A stretch of 64,000 bases of DNA, taken from NCBI RefSeq assembly GCF_018598555.1, contig NZ_JAHEWN010000010.1, forward strand, positions 89,824 through 153,823, given 5' to 3'. Each line of letters begins with the position of its first letter. Positions within the stretch are counted from its first letter, which is position 1. This document shows positions 47,726 to 55,913 of this stretch, in pieces. The notes beneath the pieces were generated by a model. It was not told the origin of the DNA. It worked only from the letters and a program-made list of their open reading frames with translations, and did not search any database. The DNA is from Curtobacterium aurantiacum (lineage in GTDB: Bacteria > Actinomycetota > Actinomycetes > Actinomycetales > Microbacteriaceae). Position numbers and translations under genes: made by a program.

Positions 47726-48090
47726 GCATCTCCCTGACCTTCGCCGTCCCGCCGTTCGGGCTCGCCCCCGCCCCGGCCTTCGAGCTGTCCCCGGTCGACG
47801 GCGCCGAGGGGCTGTTCACGCTCGTCGGGGACGACGCACGGCTGTTCCTGCTCGACGCCGCGGTGCACCTGCCGTCGTACGCGCCGGAGCTCACCGACGA
47901 GCAGGCCGCCGGGCTCGGGCTGACCGACCCCGCCGACGCGATGCTCCTGGTGGTCGCGAACCCCGGCGCGTCCGGCACCACGGTGAACCTCCTCGCGCCG
48001 ATCGTCGTGAACGCCCGGACGGCCGCGGGCGCGCAGGTCATCCTCGAGGAGCAGGACCTGCCGCTGCGGGCGGAGCTCGCGCGGGTGTAG
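47722..48090 (+). CDS. fliW: Flagellar assembly factor FliW
   Basis: 122 residues from ATG 47722. The fold marks are the central FTLVGDDARLFLLDAAVHLP, LGLTDPADAMLLVVANPG and the family block TVNLLAPIVVNARTAAGAQV followed by ILEEQDLPLRAEL. FliW binds CsrA and flagellin alternately, so that flagellin export frees CsrA repression. It ends the flgNKL transcript; csrA ends the other flagellar operon. Confidence 0.93.
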   Translation: MSISLTFAVPPFGLAPAPAFELSPVDGAEGLFTLVGDDARLFLLDAAVHLPSYAPELTDEQAAGLGLTDPADAMLLVVANPGASGTTVNLLAPIVVNARTAAGAQVILEEQDLPLRAELARV

Positions 48091-48363
48091 GTGCGGCGGG
48101 GCGGCCGGCGGGCCGGGGCGGGGCCGGTCGGGGCCGGTCGACGCAGAACGACACTGTCGACGTCGTACGACATCGGTGCTGTCGCACCTCCGCGTCTGCA
48201 ACTGTTGCGCACGCGTGACAGCGACTGAGTCGCCGTCGTACGACATCGACATCGTCGCCCGTTGCGTCCGCCTCATCCCTCCACAGCCTGGAGGCCCGGC
48301 TCGTCATCCACAGATCGGCTCACCGTCGCCCCATGGTCGGTCCCGGCGATCGATGGTTGATCC
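48091..48363. other. Intergenic region after fliW with repeat units
   Basis: 273 bp. A GC microsatellite-like stretch (GGGGCCGGTC twice, 48120-48140) is followed by two units of the 73-bp palindrome family (48140-48275) and then the leader of the next gene. The GCCTGGAGGC core (48286-48295) also occurs. No gene is supported. Confidence 0.7.
48140..48275. repeat. Two 73-bp-type palindromic repeat units
   Basis: GTCGTACGAC at 48162-48171 and 48235-48244, exactly 73 bp apart. The second unit (TTGCGCACGCGTGACAGCGAC ... CGACATCGACATCGTCGC) matches units of the array at 40040-40410; the first is more diverged. Confidence 0.7.
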
Positions 48364-49329
48364 ATGGACGACCGCGCACGCACCATCCCCCTCATCCGCA
48401 CGACCGGCAAGCCCAGCGCCGAACGCCGGTCCCTGCAACGCCGGGTCCGTCGGGGCGAGTTGATAGCGGTACGTCCGGGGGTCCTGGTCTCCCCGTCGTC
48501 GGTCGTCGGACTCCGGCCCGAGGACCACCTGTTGCTCCTGGTGCGCGCAACCGCGCCGATGATCCACGCGCCGAGAGCGTTCGCACGCTCGGCTGCGGCC
48601 GCCGTGCACGGGCTGCCCTTCGTCCATGCCCCTCCAACGAAGGTCGACGTGGTCGATCCGCGCCGCGAACGGGCCGACACGTCAGCACACCTCCGGCTCC
48701 ACCCCGGACCGCTCGTCCGCTCGCCGACGACGGACAGGCGGTGGGCTGGCCTGCCCGCGACCACCCCCGCGGACATCGACGGAGCGCCCGTCACGTCATC
48801 GGCACGGACCCTCGTCGACATCGCGGGTACGTCCACCCTCGAGTTCGCACTGCCGATGATCGACCAGGCGCTCCACGACCGGCATCTCCTGCCGGAGGTC
48901 CTGCTCGATGAGCTCGCCACGACGGCGCCCACGGGCCACGACAAGGCGGGGATCGCCGTGGGGATGGGGTCGACGTTGTCGGGGTCACCGGCGGAGTCGG
49001 TGTGCCGGGTGCGCTTCCGCGAACTCGGGGTGCCTGACCCGGTGCAGCAGCACGTGTTCGCCCGGGCGGGAGCGAGCACGGCGGTCGTCGACTTCTGGTT
49101 CCCCGACCAGGGCGTCGTGGTCGAGGTCGACGGCCGCGCGAAGTACGAGGACCCGGTGCTGCTCGACGGGCGATCGATGGCGGACGTGCACTGGCGCGAG
49201 AAGCGGCGTGAGGACTTCATCCGGTCGTTCCCCGAGGTCCGTGTGGTCGTCCGGCTCTCGTGGGCCGACCTGATGCAGCCCGACCGGGTCCGCGCAGCCC
49301 TCCGGCGTGCGGGTGTGCCGTGCCGGTGA
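48364..49329 (+). CDS. AbiEi-like N-domain fused to a DUF559/Vsr-like nuclease fold
   Basis: 321 residues from ATG 48364. The N-terminal ~50 residues (LIRTTGKPSAERRSLQRRVR, GELIAVRPGVLV) resemble the winged helix of AbiEi-type antitoxins. The C-terminal ~110 residues have a PD-(D/E)xK-like core (VVDFWFPDQGVVVEVDGRAK, then REKRREDFIRSFPEVRVVVR) as in DUF559/Vsr proteins. Such single genes are common in actinobacterial chromosomes and usually lack an AbiEii toxin partner; none is seen here. Role unknown, possibly nucleic-acid cleavage. Confidence 0.75.
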   Translation: MDDRARTIPLIRTTGKPSAERRSLQRRVRRGELIAVRPGVLVSPSSVVGLRPEDHLLLLVRATAPMIHAPRAFARSAAAAVHGLPFVHAPPTKVDVVDPRRERADTSAHLRLHPGPLVRSPTTDRRWAGLPATTPADIDGAPVTSSARTLVDIAGTSTLEFALPMIDQALHDRHLLPEVLLDELATTAPTGHDKAGIAVGMGSTLSGSPAESVCRVRFRELGVPDPVQQHVFARAGASTAVVDFWFPDQGVVVEVDGRAKYEDPVLLDGRSMADVHWREKRREDFIRSFPEVRVVVRLSWADLMQPDRVRAALRRAGVPCR

Positions 49330-49343
49330 CCGACGCCAGCCGG

Positions 49344-49976
49344 TCAGCGAGGGTGCCGCGGAGCGTCCGGGTGGTACGTCCGCTGGCGCTCGACCGTCGG
49401 CGGACCAGACGGTCCCGCACCGACGACCACCTCGCCGAGTCCCACGCGGACACCTCGCACCGGCCCCACCCCCTTGACGACGCCGCCCCGGTGGTCGGGG
49501 TCGGGCTCTCGGTGGTCCCCGCCGTCCGCCAGGTCGGCATCTCGCAGCGAGACCGGACCGAGGACCTGTGCACCGCGTCCGATGCGGACCGGTCCCTCGA
49601 CGAGACACCCGGCGGTGAGACGTGCTCCACGGCCGATCACGACGTCGGACCCGTCCGCGATGACGGTCACGGGGCCCGGGCCGAGCTCGACGCCCGCGTC
49701 GACGTGCACGTGCGCTGCTGTGGCGACGACGGTCACCGGGCCGGGTCCGAGCAGTGCACCGGCGCCCACCGTGATGGTGCCGCCGTCGCGAGTCGCGAGC
49801 GTCGTCGACGGGTACAGCGCAGCGCCGGGGAAGACGGTCACGCCGGTGCCGAGCAGGACGGAAGCGGGGTCGAGCACGAGGACCTCTGGTGCGAGTGCGG
49901 CCACCGAGCGCACCGTCAGGAAGCCGGCTGCCAGGCGCACGTCGTCGAGGGGTCCCTGCTCCGGATCGGTGTCCAC
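49344..49976 (-). CDS. Left-handed beta-helix (hexapeptide-like) protein
   Basis: 210 residues from GTG 49976. Residues ~45-150 show hexapeptide-like turns (GGTITVGAGALLGPGPVTVV, GVELGPGPVTVIADGSDVVI, GRGARLTAGCLVEGPVRIGR), the pattern of bacterial acyltransferases. No catalytic His of known transferases is evident, and the last ~50 residues are low-complexity. It is convergent with the gene before it. Function not assigned. Confidence 0.6.
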   Translation of the reverse strand: MDTDPEQGPLDDVRLAAGFLTVRSVAALAPEVLVLDPASVLLGTGVTVFPGAALYPSTTLATRDGGTITVGAGALLGPGPVTVVATAAHVHVDAGVELGPGPVTVIADGSDVVIGRGARLTAGCLVEGPVRIGRGAQVLGPVSLRDADLADGGDHREPDPDHRGGVVKGVGPVRGVRVGLGEVVVGAGPSGPPTVERQRTYHPDAPRHPR

Positions 49977-50014
49977 CCAGCGAGCCTCTCACGTGCCCGG
50001 CGTACGGTGAACCC

Positions 50015-50887
50015 ATGGCCCGTGCCCCGAAGGACCAGTCGATCGTGCCCCTGCCGACCGCACCGGTCTCCCCCACCAACTCCGACCCCAGAGCACAGCA
50101 GGTCCAGCCCACCGGCTGGGCCAAGTGGCTCGATCGGGTCATCAGTGTGCAGCGTCCCGTCGTGGTCGCGCACGTCAACGCGATCCGTCGCCGCAAGCCC
50201 GACGCGACCCCCGCCGAGGTCATCCAGATCCTGGAGCGGCAGTACCTCACCGCCGTCACGACGGGTGGCGCCGCCGTCGGTGCGAGTGCGGTGATCCCCG
50301 GCGTGGGGATGGCAGCTGCGCTCGGACTCAGCGGTGCGGAGACGGTCGGGTTCCTCGAGACGACCGCGTTGTTCGCCCAGTCGGTGACCGAGGTGCACGG
50401 CATCGCGCTGGACGACCCGGAGCGGGCCCGCACGCTCGTGATGGCGATGATCCTCGGCGCGCCGGGCACGCAGCTCATCAAGCAGCTCGCCGGACAGGCC
50501 GCAGGCGGTCAGGCCCGGACGGCGTTCTGGGGCGAGATGGTGACGTCCTCGCTGCCGAAGCAGGTCGTCAACGGCATCGGCGGGCAGGTCCGCGACCAGT
50601 TCATCAAGCGTTTCGCCATCCGGCAGGGTGGTTCGGTCCTCGGTCGCGCGCTGCCCTTCGGGATCGGCGCGGCGGTCGGTGGGCTCGGCAACCACGCGCT
50701 CGGGCGGAAGGTGATCCAGGCGTCGCGCACGGGGTTCGGCATGCCGCCGGCGGAGTTCCCGATCGTGTTGACGGTCACGCCGGCGGCCGAGAAGACCCGA
50801 CGCGCGCTGCCGTGGAAGCGCGGCGCGGGCAACGACCAGGACCTCTGGACCGAGCCGGGCCACGACGCCCCCCGCGCGAAGCGCTGA
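50015..50887 (+). CDS. Conserved membrane-associated hypothetical protein
   Basis: 290 residues from ATG 50015. Gly/Ala-rich hydrophobic helices (GGAAVGASAVIPGVGMAAAL, LGLSGAETVGFLETTALFAQ, ALPFGIGAAVGGLGNHALGR) resemble EcsC-type proteins, which have a similar pattern of short glycine-rich helices. The C-terminus is polar. No catalytic motif. It is divergent from the beta-helix gene with only 38 bp between starts. Confidence 0.6.
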   Translation: MARAPKDQSIVPLPTAPVSPTNSDPRAQQVQPTGWAKWLDRVISVQRPVVVAHVNAIRRRKPDATPAEVIQILERQYLTAVTTGGAAVGASAVIPGVGMAAALGLSGAETVGFLETTALFAQSVTEVHGIALDDPERARTLVMAMILGAPGTQLIKQLAGQAAGGQARTAFWGEMVTSSLPKQVVNGIGGQVRDQFIKRFAIRQGGSVLGRALPFGIGAAVGGLGNHALGRKVIQASRTGFGMPPAEFPIVLTVTPAAEKTRRALPWKRGAGNDQDLWTEPGHDAPRAKR

Positions 50888-50900
50888 CCCTCGGCACACA

Positions 50901-51000
50901 GCGCCGAACCGACGCACACAGCGCCGAACCAACGCACGCAGCGCCAAACCAACGCACGCAGCGCCGAACCAACGCACGCAGCGCTGGATCAACGCGTGCA
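50901..51000. repeat. Five tandem 20-bp repeats
   Basis: Unit GCGCCGAACCAACGCACGCA, repeated five times without gaps; the last unit is diverged (GCGCTGGATCAACGCGTGCA). It is just after a stop codon and before a terminator, in non-coding DNA. The 20-bp step is close to two helical turns. Confidence 0.85.
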
Positions 51001-51012
51001 GCCCTGACGACG

Positions 51013-51041
51013 AACGGCCCGGGCAGTCTGCCCGGGCCGTT
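51013..51041. terminator. Bidirectional terminator
   Basis: AACGGCCCGGGC (51013-51024) pairs with GCCCGGGCCGTT (51030-51041) around a five-base loop, between the convergent genes at 50887 and 51055. Confidence 0.75.
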
Positions 51042-51054
51042 CCTGCAGCCGCGC

Positions 51055-52032
51055 TTAGAAGGACCGCACCGGCGTCGTCACGACCTGCCCGGCGTGCGCG
51101 AACCCACCGCCGAAGCCGAACAACAGCGCCGGCACGCCCTCGGGCAGATCGCCACGCTCCCACGCCTTCGACAGCCCGAGCGGCACGCTGGCGGCCGAGG
51201 TGTTCCCGGACTCGACGACGTCGCGGATGACGAACTTCGACTCCCCGCCGAGCGCGGTCACGAGCGGCTCGATGATCCGCAGGTTCGCCTGGTGGAACGC
51301 GAACACCTCGATGTCGTCCATCGAGAGCCCGGCCGCCTCGACGACCTTTCGGGCGTGCCCCTCGGCCTCGGTGATGGCCCACCGGTAGATCGAGCGACCC
51401 TCCTGGTTGAAGCGCCCCGGCGACCCCTCGACACGGACGGCGTCGAGCAGGTGCGGCACGCTCCCCCACGACACCGGGCCGATCTCGGGCGTCTCGGCGA
51501 CCCCTAGGACTGCGGCTCCGGCCCCGTCACCGACGAGGACGCACGTCGACCGGTCGGTCCAGTCGGCGATGCCGGAAAGCACCTCGGACCCGATGACGAG
51601 CGCGACGTCGGCCGAACCGGTGCGGATGGACTGGTCTGCGAGCCCGAGCGCGTACTCGAACCCGCTGCACGCGGTGTTGATGTCGATCGGCGCCGGGCCG
51701 TTCGTCATGCCGAGTGCGGCGGCGACCCGACCCGCCGTGTACGGCGCGCGATCCTGGTGGGTGGTGGAGGCGACGATGACGAGTCCGACGGCCGAGGGTG
51801 ACACCCCGGCGTCAGCGAGGGCGCGGCGTCCGGCCTCGATCGCCATCGACGTCACGGTGTCGTCGGGCCCGGCGATCCGACGTGTCTGGATCCCGGTTCG
51901 GGTGCGGATCCACTCGTCGTTCGTGTCGACCATTGTCGAGAGCTCGTCGTTGGTCAGGACGCGTTCGGGCTGGTGGTGTCCGAACCCGAGGATCCGGCTG
52001 CCGCGAAGTGCTGGGATGTTCATCGTCGGCAC
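51055..52032 (-). CDS. 3-oxoacyl-ACP synthase III family (FabH-like)
   Basis: 325 residues from GTG 52032, chosen because GAGG sits 7 bases upstream; ATG 52023 is an alternative. The thiolase-fold triad is complete: Cys122 (NTACSGFEYAL), His247 (FAFHQAN), Asn277 (ESGNTSAAS). FabH condenses acetyl- or branched acyl-CoA with malonyl-ACP to start fatty-acid synthesis. It stands alone rather than in a fab cluster, so a specialised acyl-CoA substrate is possible. Confidence 0.88.
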   Translation of the reverse strand: MPTMNIPALRGSRILGFGHHQPERVLTNDELSTMVDTNDEWIRTRTGIQTRRIAGPDDTVTSMAIEAGRRALADAGVSPSAVGLVIVASTTHQDRAPYTAGRVAAALGMTNGPAPIDINTACSGFEYALGLADQSIRTGSADVALVIGSEVLSGIADWTDRSTCVLVGDGAGAAVLGVAETPEIGPVSWGSVPHLLDAVRVEGSPGRFNQEGRSIYRWAITEAEGHARKVVEAAGLSMDDIEVFAFHQANLRIIEPLVTALGGESKFVIRDVVESGNTSAASVPLGLSKAWERGDLPEGVPALLFGFGGGFAHAGQVVTTPVRSF

Positions 52033-52090
52033 GTTACCCCCTCACCCCACCGCCGCATGCCGGACGAGGAATGCATGGCACACCACCGCG

Positions 52091-52504
52091 TCACTTGCGC
52101 GCCGCAGCGGTGGCGCGGTCGTTCGCCCTGCCGATCGCCTCGACCAGCTCGTCCTTGTTCATCTTCGACCGCCCGCTGACGTCGAGCCGCTTCGCGACGT
52201 CCATCAGGTGCGCCTTCGAGGCGTTGGCGTCGACGCCGCCCTGGGTCTTCCCCGAAGAACCCGAGCCCGACGAACCCGCACCCGAGCCGGCAGCGCCCGA
52301 GTCGGACGGCCCGGAGGACTCCTTCTCCTCCCAGTGGTCGCCGACCTTCTCGTACTCGTGCTTGACGGCGGCGAACGCGGTGCGGTGCGCACGCTCGCCC
52401 GGGCCGTAGGTCTCGTTCGCCGAGTCCAGGGTCTTCTCGAAGACCTCCTGCGCGTGCTCCGGTGACCGCTGCAGGGTGCTCGGGATCTCGTCCTTGGCTG
52501 GCAT
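52091..52504 (-). CDS. ChaB-family protein with C-terminal Rho_N/SAP-like domain
   Basis: 137 residues from ATG 52504. The N-terminal ~60 residues follow ChaB (LPSTLQ-like IPSTLQRSPEHAQEVFEKTL, ETYGPGERAHRTAFAAVKHE). A Ser/Gly linker (~68-88) leads to a small helical module (ASKAHLMDVAKRLDVSGRSK, MNKDELVEAIGRAN) typical of Rho_N/SAP nucleic-acid-binding domains. Such fusions are common in actinobacteria and are linked to stress, but the function is not settled. Confidence 0.82.
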   Translation of the reverse strand: MPAKDEIPSTLQRSPEHAQEVFEKTLDSANETYGPGERAHRTAFAAVKHEYEKVGDHWEEKESSGPSDSGAAGSGAGSSGSGSSGKTQGGVDANASKAHLMDVAKRLDVSGRSKMNKDELVEAIGRANDRATAAARK

Positions 52505-52627
52505 GACTTCTCCTCTCGATCGACACGTCCTGACTACTCGCCCGCGGCGCAACGAGCACCGAGACAGCCGGCCGACCGGTACTCCCAGGGCCTGGCACGT
52601 CCAGCGCGTCACGAGTAGACCCGTCTC

Positions 52628-53599
52628 ATGGACTACACACATCTCGGACGGACAGGGCTGTCGGTCTCGCGCGCAGTGCTCGGCACCATGAACTTCGGAC
52701 CGGAGACCAGCGAGGACGACTCGCACGCGATCATGGACCGGGCGCACGAGCTCGGCGTCAACTTCTTCGACACCGCCAACGGCTACGGCGGCTCGGTGGG
52801 CAAGGGCGCCACCGAGGAGATCATCGGACGGTGGTTCGCCAAGGGTGGCGGTCGCCGCGAGAAGACGGTCCTCGCCACCAAGGTCTACGGCGAGATGATC
52901 GACTGGCCGAACGGCGGCAAGCTCTCGGCGTACAACATCCGCCAGTCGCTCGACGCGTCGCTGCGCCGCCTGCAGACCGATCACATCGACCTGTACCAGA
53001 TGCACCACGTCGACCGGGACACCCCCTGGGACGAGATCTGGCAGGCCATGGAACTCGCGGTCGCGCAGGGCAAGGTGCTCTACGTCGGCTCGTCGAACTT
53101 CGCCGGCTGGCACATCGCCCAGGCGCAGGAAGCCGCGAAGCACCGCAACTTCCTCGGCCTCGTCAGCGAGCAGTCGATCTACAACCTCGTCGTCCGCGAC
53201 GTCGAGCGCGAGGTCCTCCCCGCTGCCCGCCACTACGGCCTCGGCGTGATCCCGTGGTCCCCGCTGCAGGGCGGGCTCCTCGGCGGCGTCATCGAGAAGA
53301 CCGAGAACGGCTCGCGTCGCCTCTCGGGCCGCAGCGCCGAGTACGTCGAGGCGCACCGTGACCAGCTCCAGGCCTACGAGTCCTTCGCGAAGGAGCTCGG
53401 CCACACTCCCGGCGAGCTCGCCCTCGCGTGGCTGCTGCACCAGCCCGGCGTCACCGCGCCGATCACCGGCCCGCGCACGATGGAGCAGTGGGAGTCCGCG
53501 GTCCGAGCCGTCGACATCCGCCTCGACCAGCGTGCGCTCGACCGGCTCGACGAGATCTTCCCGGGGCACAAGGCCTCGCCTGAGGACTACGCCTGGTGA
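52628..53599 (+). CDS. Aldo/keto reductase
   Basis: 323 residues. The catalytic tetrad is visible: Asp48 (NFFDTANGYGG), Tyr53, Lys85 (VLATKVYG) and His126/127 (LYQMHHVDRD). It belongs to the voltage-gated potassium channel beta-subunit / YghZ-like NADPH-dependent AKR group. The GSSNFAGWHIAQAQ and WSPLQGGLL blocks give the barrel strands. Substrate unknown; such enzymes reduce aldehydes, including methylglyoxal. Confidence 0.9.
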   Translation: MDYTHLGRTGLSVSRAVLGTMNFGPETSEDDSHAIMDRAHELGVNFFDTANGYGGSVGKGATEEIIGRWFAKGGGRREKTVLATKVYGEMIDWPNGGKLSAYNIRQSLDASLRRLQTDHIDLYQMHHVDRDTPWDEIWQAMELAVAQGKVLYVGSSNFAGWHIAQAQEAAKHRNFLGLVSEQSIYNLVVRDVEREVLPAARHYGLGVIPWSPLQGGLLGGVIEKTENGSRRLSGRSAEYVEAHRDQLQAYESFAKELGHTPGELALAWLLHQPGVTAPITGPRTMEQWESAVRAVDIRLDQRALDRLDEIFPGHKASPEDYAW

Positions 53600-53705
53600 C
53601 GTCGCCGACGGAACCAACGGGTCGCTGACGCGACCATCTGCCTGGAGGCGCGCGATCTCGTCGTCCTGCAGGCCGATCTCCCGCAGGTACGCATCGACCG
53701 AACCC

Positions 53706-54162
53706 CTAATCGCCCATCAGGGCAGTCTTCCCGCAGTTCCCGCAGTTCCCGCAGGACAGCGTCGGTTCGGCACCCTCGAACCACAGGTTGAAGGCCTCCC
53801 AGAACGTGTCCTCCGGGAACGGCGTGCCACAGGAGCGACAATCCGACCGACCCATGCTGTCGCCGAGGCACCAGATGCGGTCGTCGGGGTCAGTCGGGAC
53901 GTACGTGTAGGTGAAGCTCCCCAAAGGGTTGTACCCGGAGAGCTCGGAACCGTACGGCGTCGCGACGAAGCCCGGACCGAGCAAGTCGGCGAGGACTGCG
54001 ACTCCACGTGCTTCGTGGAGCGAACGGGCGGTCTCGGAGCCACTTGCGAAGACGCTCCGCCGTGACCTGCGCGTCATCGGGCGCGAGGGCCGGCCGACAG
54101 CAGGTGCCCTCCATGGTCTTCGGCGAGTCGGTCCGCACCGCCAGCCGGCCGCTGCTCATCAC
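53706..54162 (-). pseudogene. Possible frameshifted Cys-rich hypothetical gene
   Basis: Two minus-strand frames look like parts of one protein. The upstream part (ATG 54162) reads LAPDDAQVTAERLRKWLRDR; the downstream part (ending 53706) reads ARSLHEARGVAVLADLLGPG, then FTYTYVPTDPDDRIWCLGDS and a C-terminal zinc-ribbon-like set of Cys (CRSCGTPFPED, SCGNCGNCGK). They overlap near 54020-54040 and join with a single-base shift. If not frameshifted, the intact gene is 53706-54077. Lower GC than the surroundings; it borders the immunity-gene region. Confidence 0.4.
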
Positions 54163-54232
54163 CGTCGCGCACGCTGAGCGGATAGTGGCGATCGATCATC
54201 GCTTCACAACGGCCTGGGCGGCACCGTCTACT

Positions 54233-54721
54233 TCAGCCGAACTCGACGCGGAGATCCGAGGCATCCCAGATATTTTTGATCCTCATGCCAAGGTCTCGGA
54301 ACCGTTCGTCCGCGGGTATCGGCAGATCGATTTCTACCGCCTCGCCAAAGTGGCGAGCACGAAAGTCTAAGACGAACTCGTTCGGTTTGTTGATGATGGT
54401 CTGGAACGCCGCACCAGCCGTGACCGATGCATGCAGCATTGACCCACCAGAAATCACTGAAGCCAACGAAAGCGTGAATCCCCGCGCCGGTTCCGCAATG
54501 CCGTCGACTTTGTACGGCGACGAACCGACGAGTCCGGACCATGACCTCTCATCTGCACTATCGACGTCCTGATCCTTGACCGTCCATATTCCATCGAACA
54601 CAGGCAGCGCAACTTCAATTGCGGCGGAAGCGTCAACCAGACGCGCAGCGATCACGTCCGCAGACTCAGGCCTTGCATCCCAGTCAGCCACGAGGTACCA
54701 GTCGGTGACATCGGTCTTCAC
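54233..54721 (-). CDS. Putative immunity protein of the polymorphic toxin locus
   Basis: 162 residues. No family name is certain, but the layout (short acidic single-domain protein starting VTDWYLVADWDARPESADVI, AARLVDASAAIEVALPVFDG, later YKVDGIAEPARGFTLSLASV) is typical of immunity proteins arrayed behind toxin genes. The DNA here is visibly less GC-rich than the flanks, a sign of transfer. The neighbouring pseudogene at 54800-55325 encodes a clear homologue. Confidence 0.6.
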   Translation of the reverse strand: MKTDVTDWYLVADWDARPESADVIAARLVDASAAIEVALPVFDGIWTVKDQDVDSADERSWSGLVGSSPYKVDGIAEPARGFTLSLASVISGGSMLHASVTAGAAFQTIINKPNEFVLDFRARHFGEAVEIDLPIPADERFRDLGMRIKNIWDASDLRVEFG

Positions 54722-54799
54722 GCTGAGACAGGGTCCGATCGAAGCTCAGGCCTCACGGGTTGTCTCGGTTCAGACAACAAAGCCCCCTTCGCTCCCAAC

Positions 54800-55325
54800 T
54801 CATTCACCGAGGAGGTCCTCAGGAGCACGGTCGGCAACCTTCATGGTCTCTGCCTCCCAGAGCACCTCGAGAGACTTTGCGAGGTCAACGAATGCTTCGA
54901 AACCCGGACCCGACGTGCTCAGAGTCACCGGCTCGCCGAAATCCACCGAAGAAAAGCCCACAGAGACCGAGTTCGGTGCCACCCGTCGCGTTTGATGTGT
55001 GGCACCGGCACGCACGCGGATGGCCGCATAGCTACCGTCAATCACTGGCGAGAGCAGCAAGAAGCTGAACCCCCGAGCCGGATCCGGCTCACCCGTCGAC
55101 ACGCAGTAGGCTCGATCGCACGAGTTCGGGCACTGCGTTGTCCCTGTACTCGACCGAGCCGACCTCGCTGCTCACCTTCCACGCTCCCTCAAACTCCGGG
55201 AACGCTTGGACGAACCGATCGCAACTCTGCAATGCGAGATCCGCGATGTCCTCAGCGGACTGTTGCCGCGCCACCCACTGCGCTTTCATCTGCCAACCCG
55301 AAACGTCAACGACGCTGCTCGCCAT
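54800..55325 (-). pseudogene. Frameshifted homologue of the 54233 immunity-like gene
   Basis: The N-terminal half (ATG 55325: SGWQMKAQWVARQQSAEDIA, EFEGAWKVSSEVGSVEYRDN, ending LRVDG-stop) and the C-terminal half (EPDPARGFSFLLLSPVIDGS to AEDLLGE-like end) are in different frames. Around 55095 the minus strand reads GAC-GGG-TGA; with one G fewer it reads GAC-GGT-GAG-CCG, giving VDGEPDPARG, which matches VDGIAEPARG of the intact neighbour. So a one-base insertion in a G-run breaks an otherwise good gene. A sequencing error or phase-variable tract cannot be excluded. Confidence 0.65.
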
Positions 55326-55564
55326 CCTGCAAACCCATTCGGTAGAGGCCGGTATTCCATGACCGGTCCATCGTAGTCAGCGGCGAGTCGAGCGAACTGT
55401 GTCGCAACGTCTCGGTCACGAGAGAACAACGGAGGACCGCCATCGCGTCCAGCTTTGCGACCGCCGAGTCAAGCCAGCCATTGATTATCGTTTCGCGGGC
55501 GGCCAAAGGGTCCGCTCCCGTTTTGACACGAGGTACTCGTCGGTCGAGTCCGAGTGCACACCAT
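55326..55564. other. Gap between immunity genes
   Basis: About 240 bp of lower-GC DNA. A 66-codon minus-strand frame (55306-55506, MAARETIINGWLDSAVAKLD) overlaps the start of the pseudogene and shows no family features; it may be a remnant of another immunity gene. Confidence 0.35.
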
Positions 55565-55912
55565 TCAGTCGAAGACCTTTGGAACCGCGCCGTCGGCGAG
55601 CTCCTCTACTCGCTTGCCAACTTCGCGCAACAACGCCCGACCTGACCCGGAACCAAGGCGGTAGTTCGCGTTCATCCGACGAAGAAATGCGTCTACCTCT
55701 CGGTCCTCGGCGCCGTCAGCATCCAGCGAGACGAACTCCTTCGACATTCCAGCAAGCTCTTCGCGGCTGAACCCGTCAACGTAGAAGTCGACGTAGTCGG
55801 CAACGGACGAGTAGTCATCCCACCAGTATTGGTAAAGGTTCTCCAGGAAGCCTCCGAGGAGAGGAATAGCCTCGGAGTAGTTCTCGTACCCGATCTTAGT
55901 CAATCCAGTCAT
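55565..55912 (-). CDS. CdiI-type immunity protein for the RNase A-like toxin
   Basis: 115 residues from ATG 55912, starting 1 bp after the toxin stop. It is acidic and aromatic-rich (NYSEAIPLLGGFLENLYQYW, WDDYSSVADYVDFYVDGFSR, EELAGMSKEFVSLDADGAED), a pattern of contact-dependent inhibition immunity proteins of about 110 aa that pair with RNase A-like CdiA-CT domains. Gene order toxin-then-immunity supports this. It should bind the toxin C-terminus in the cytoplasm and block the nuclease. Confidence 0.75.
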   Translation of the reverse strand: MTGLTKIGYENYSEAIPLLGGFLENLYQYWWDDYSSVADYVDFYVDGFSREELAGMSKEFVSLDADGAEDREVDAFLRRMNANYRLGSGSGRALLREVGKRVEELADGAVPKVFD

Positions 55913-55913
55913 A

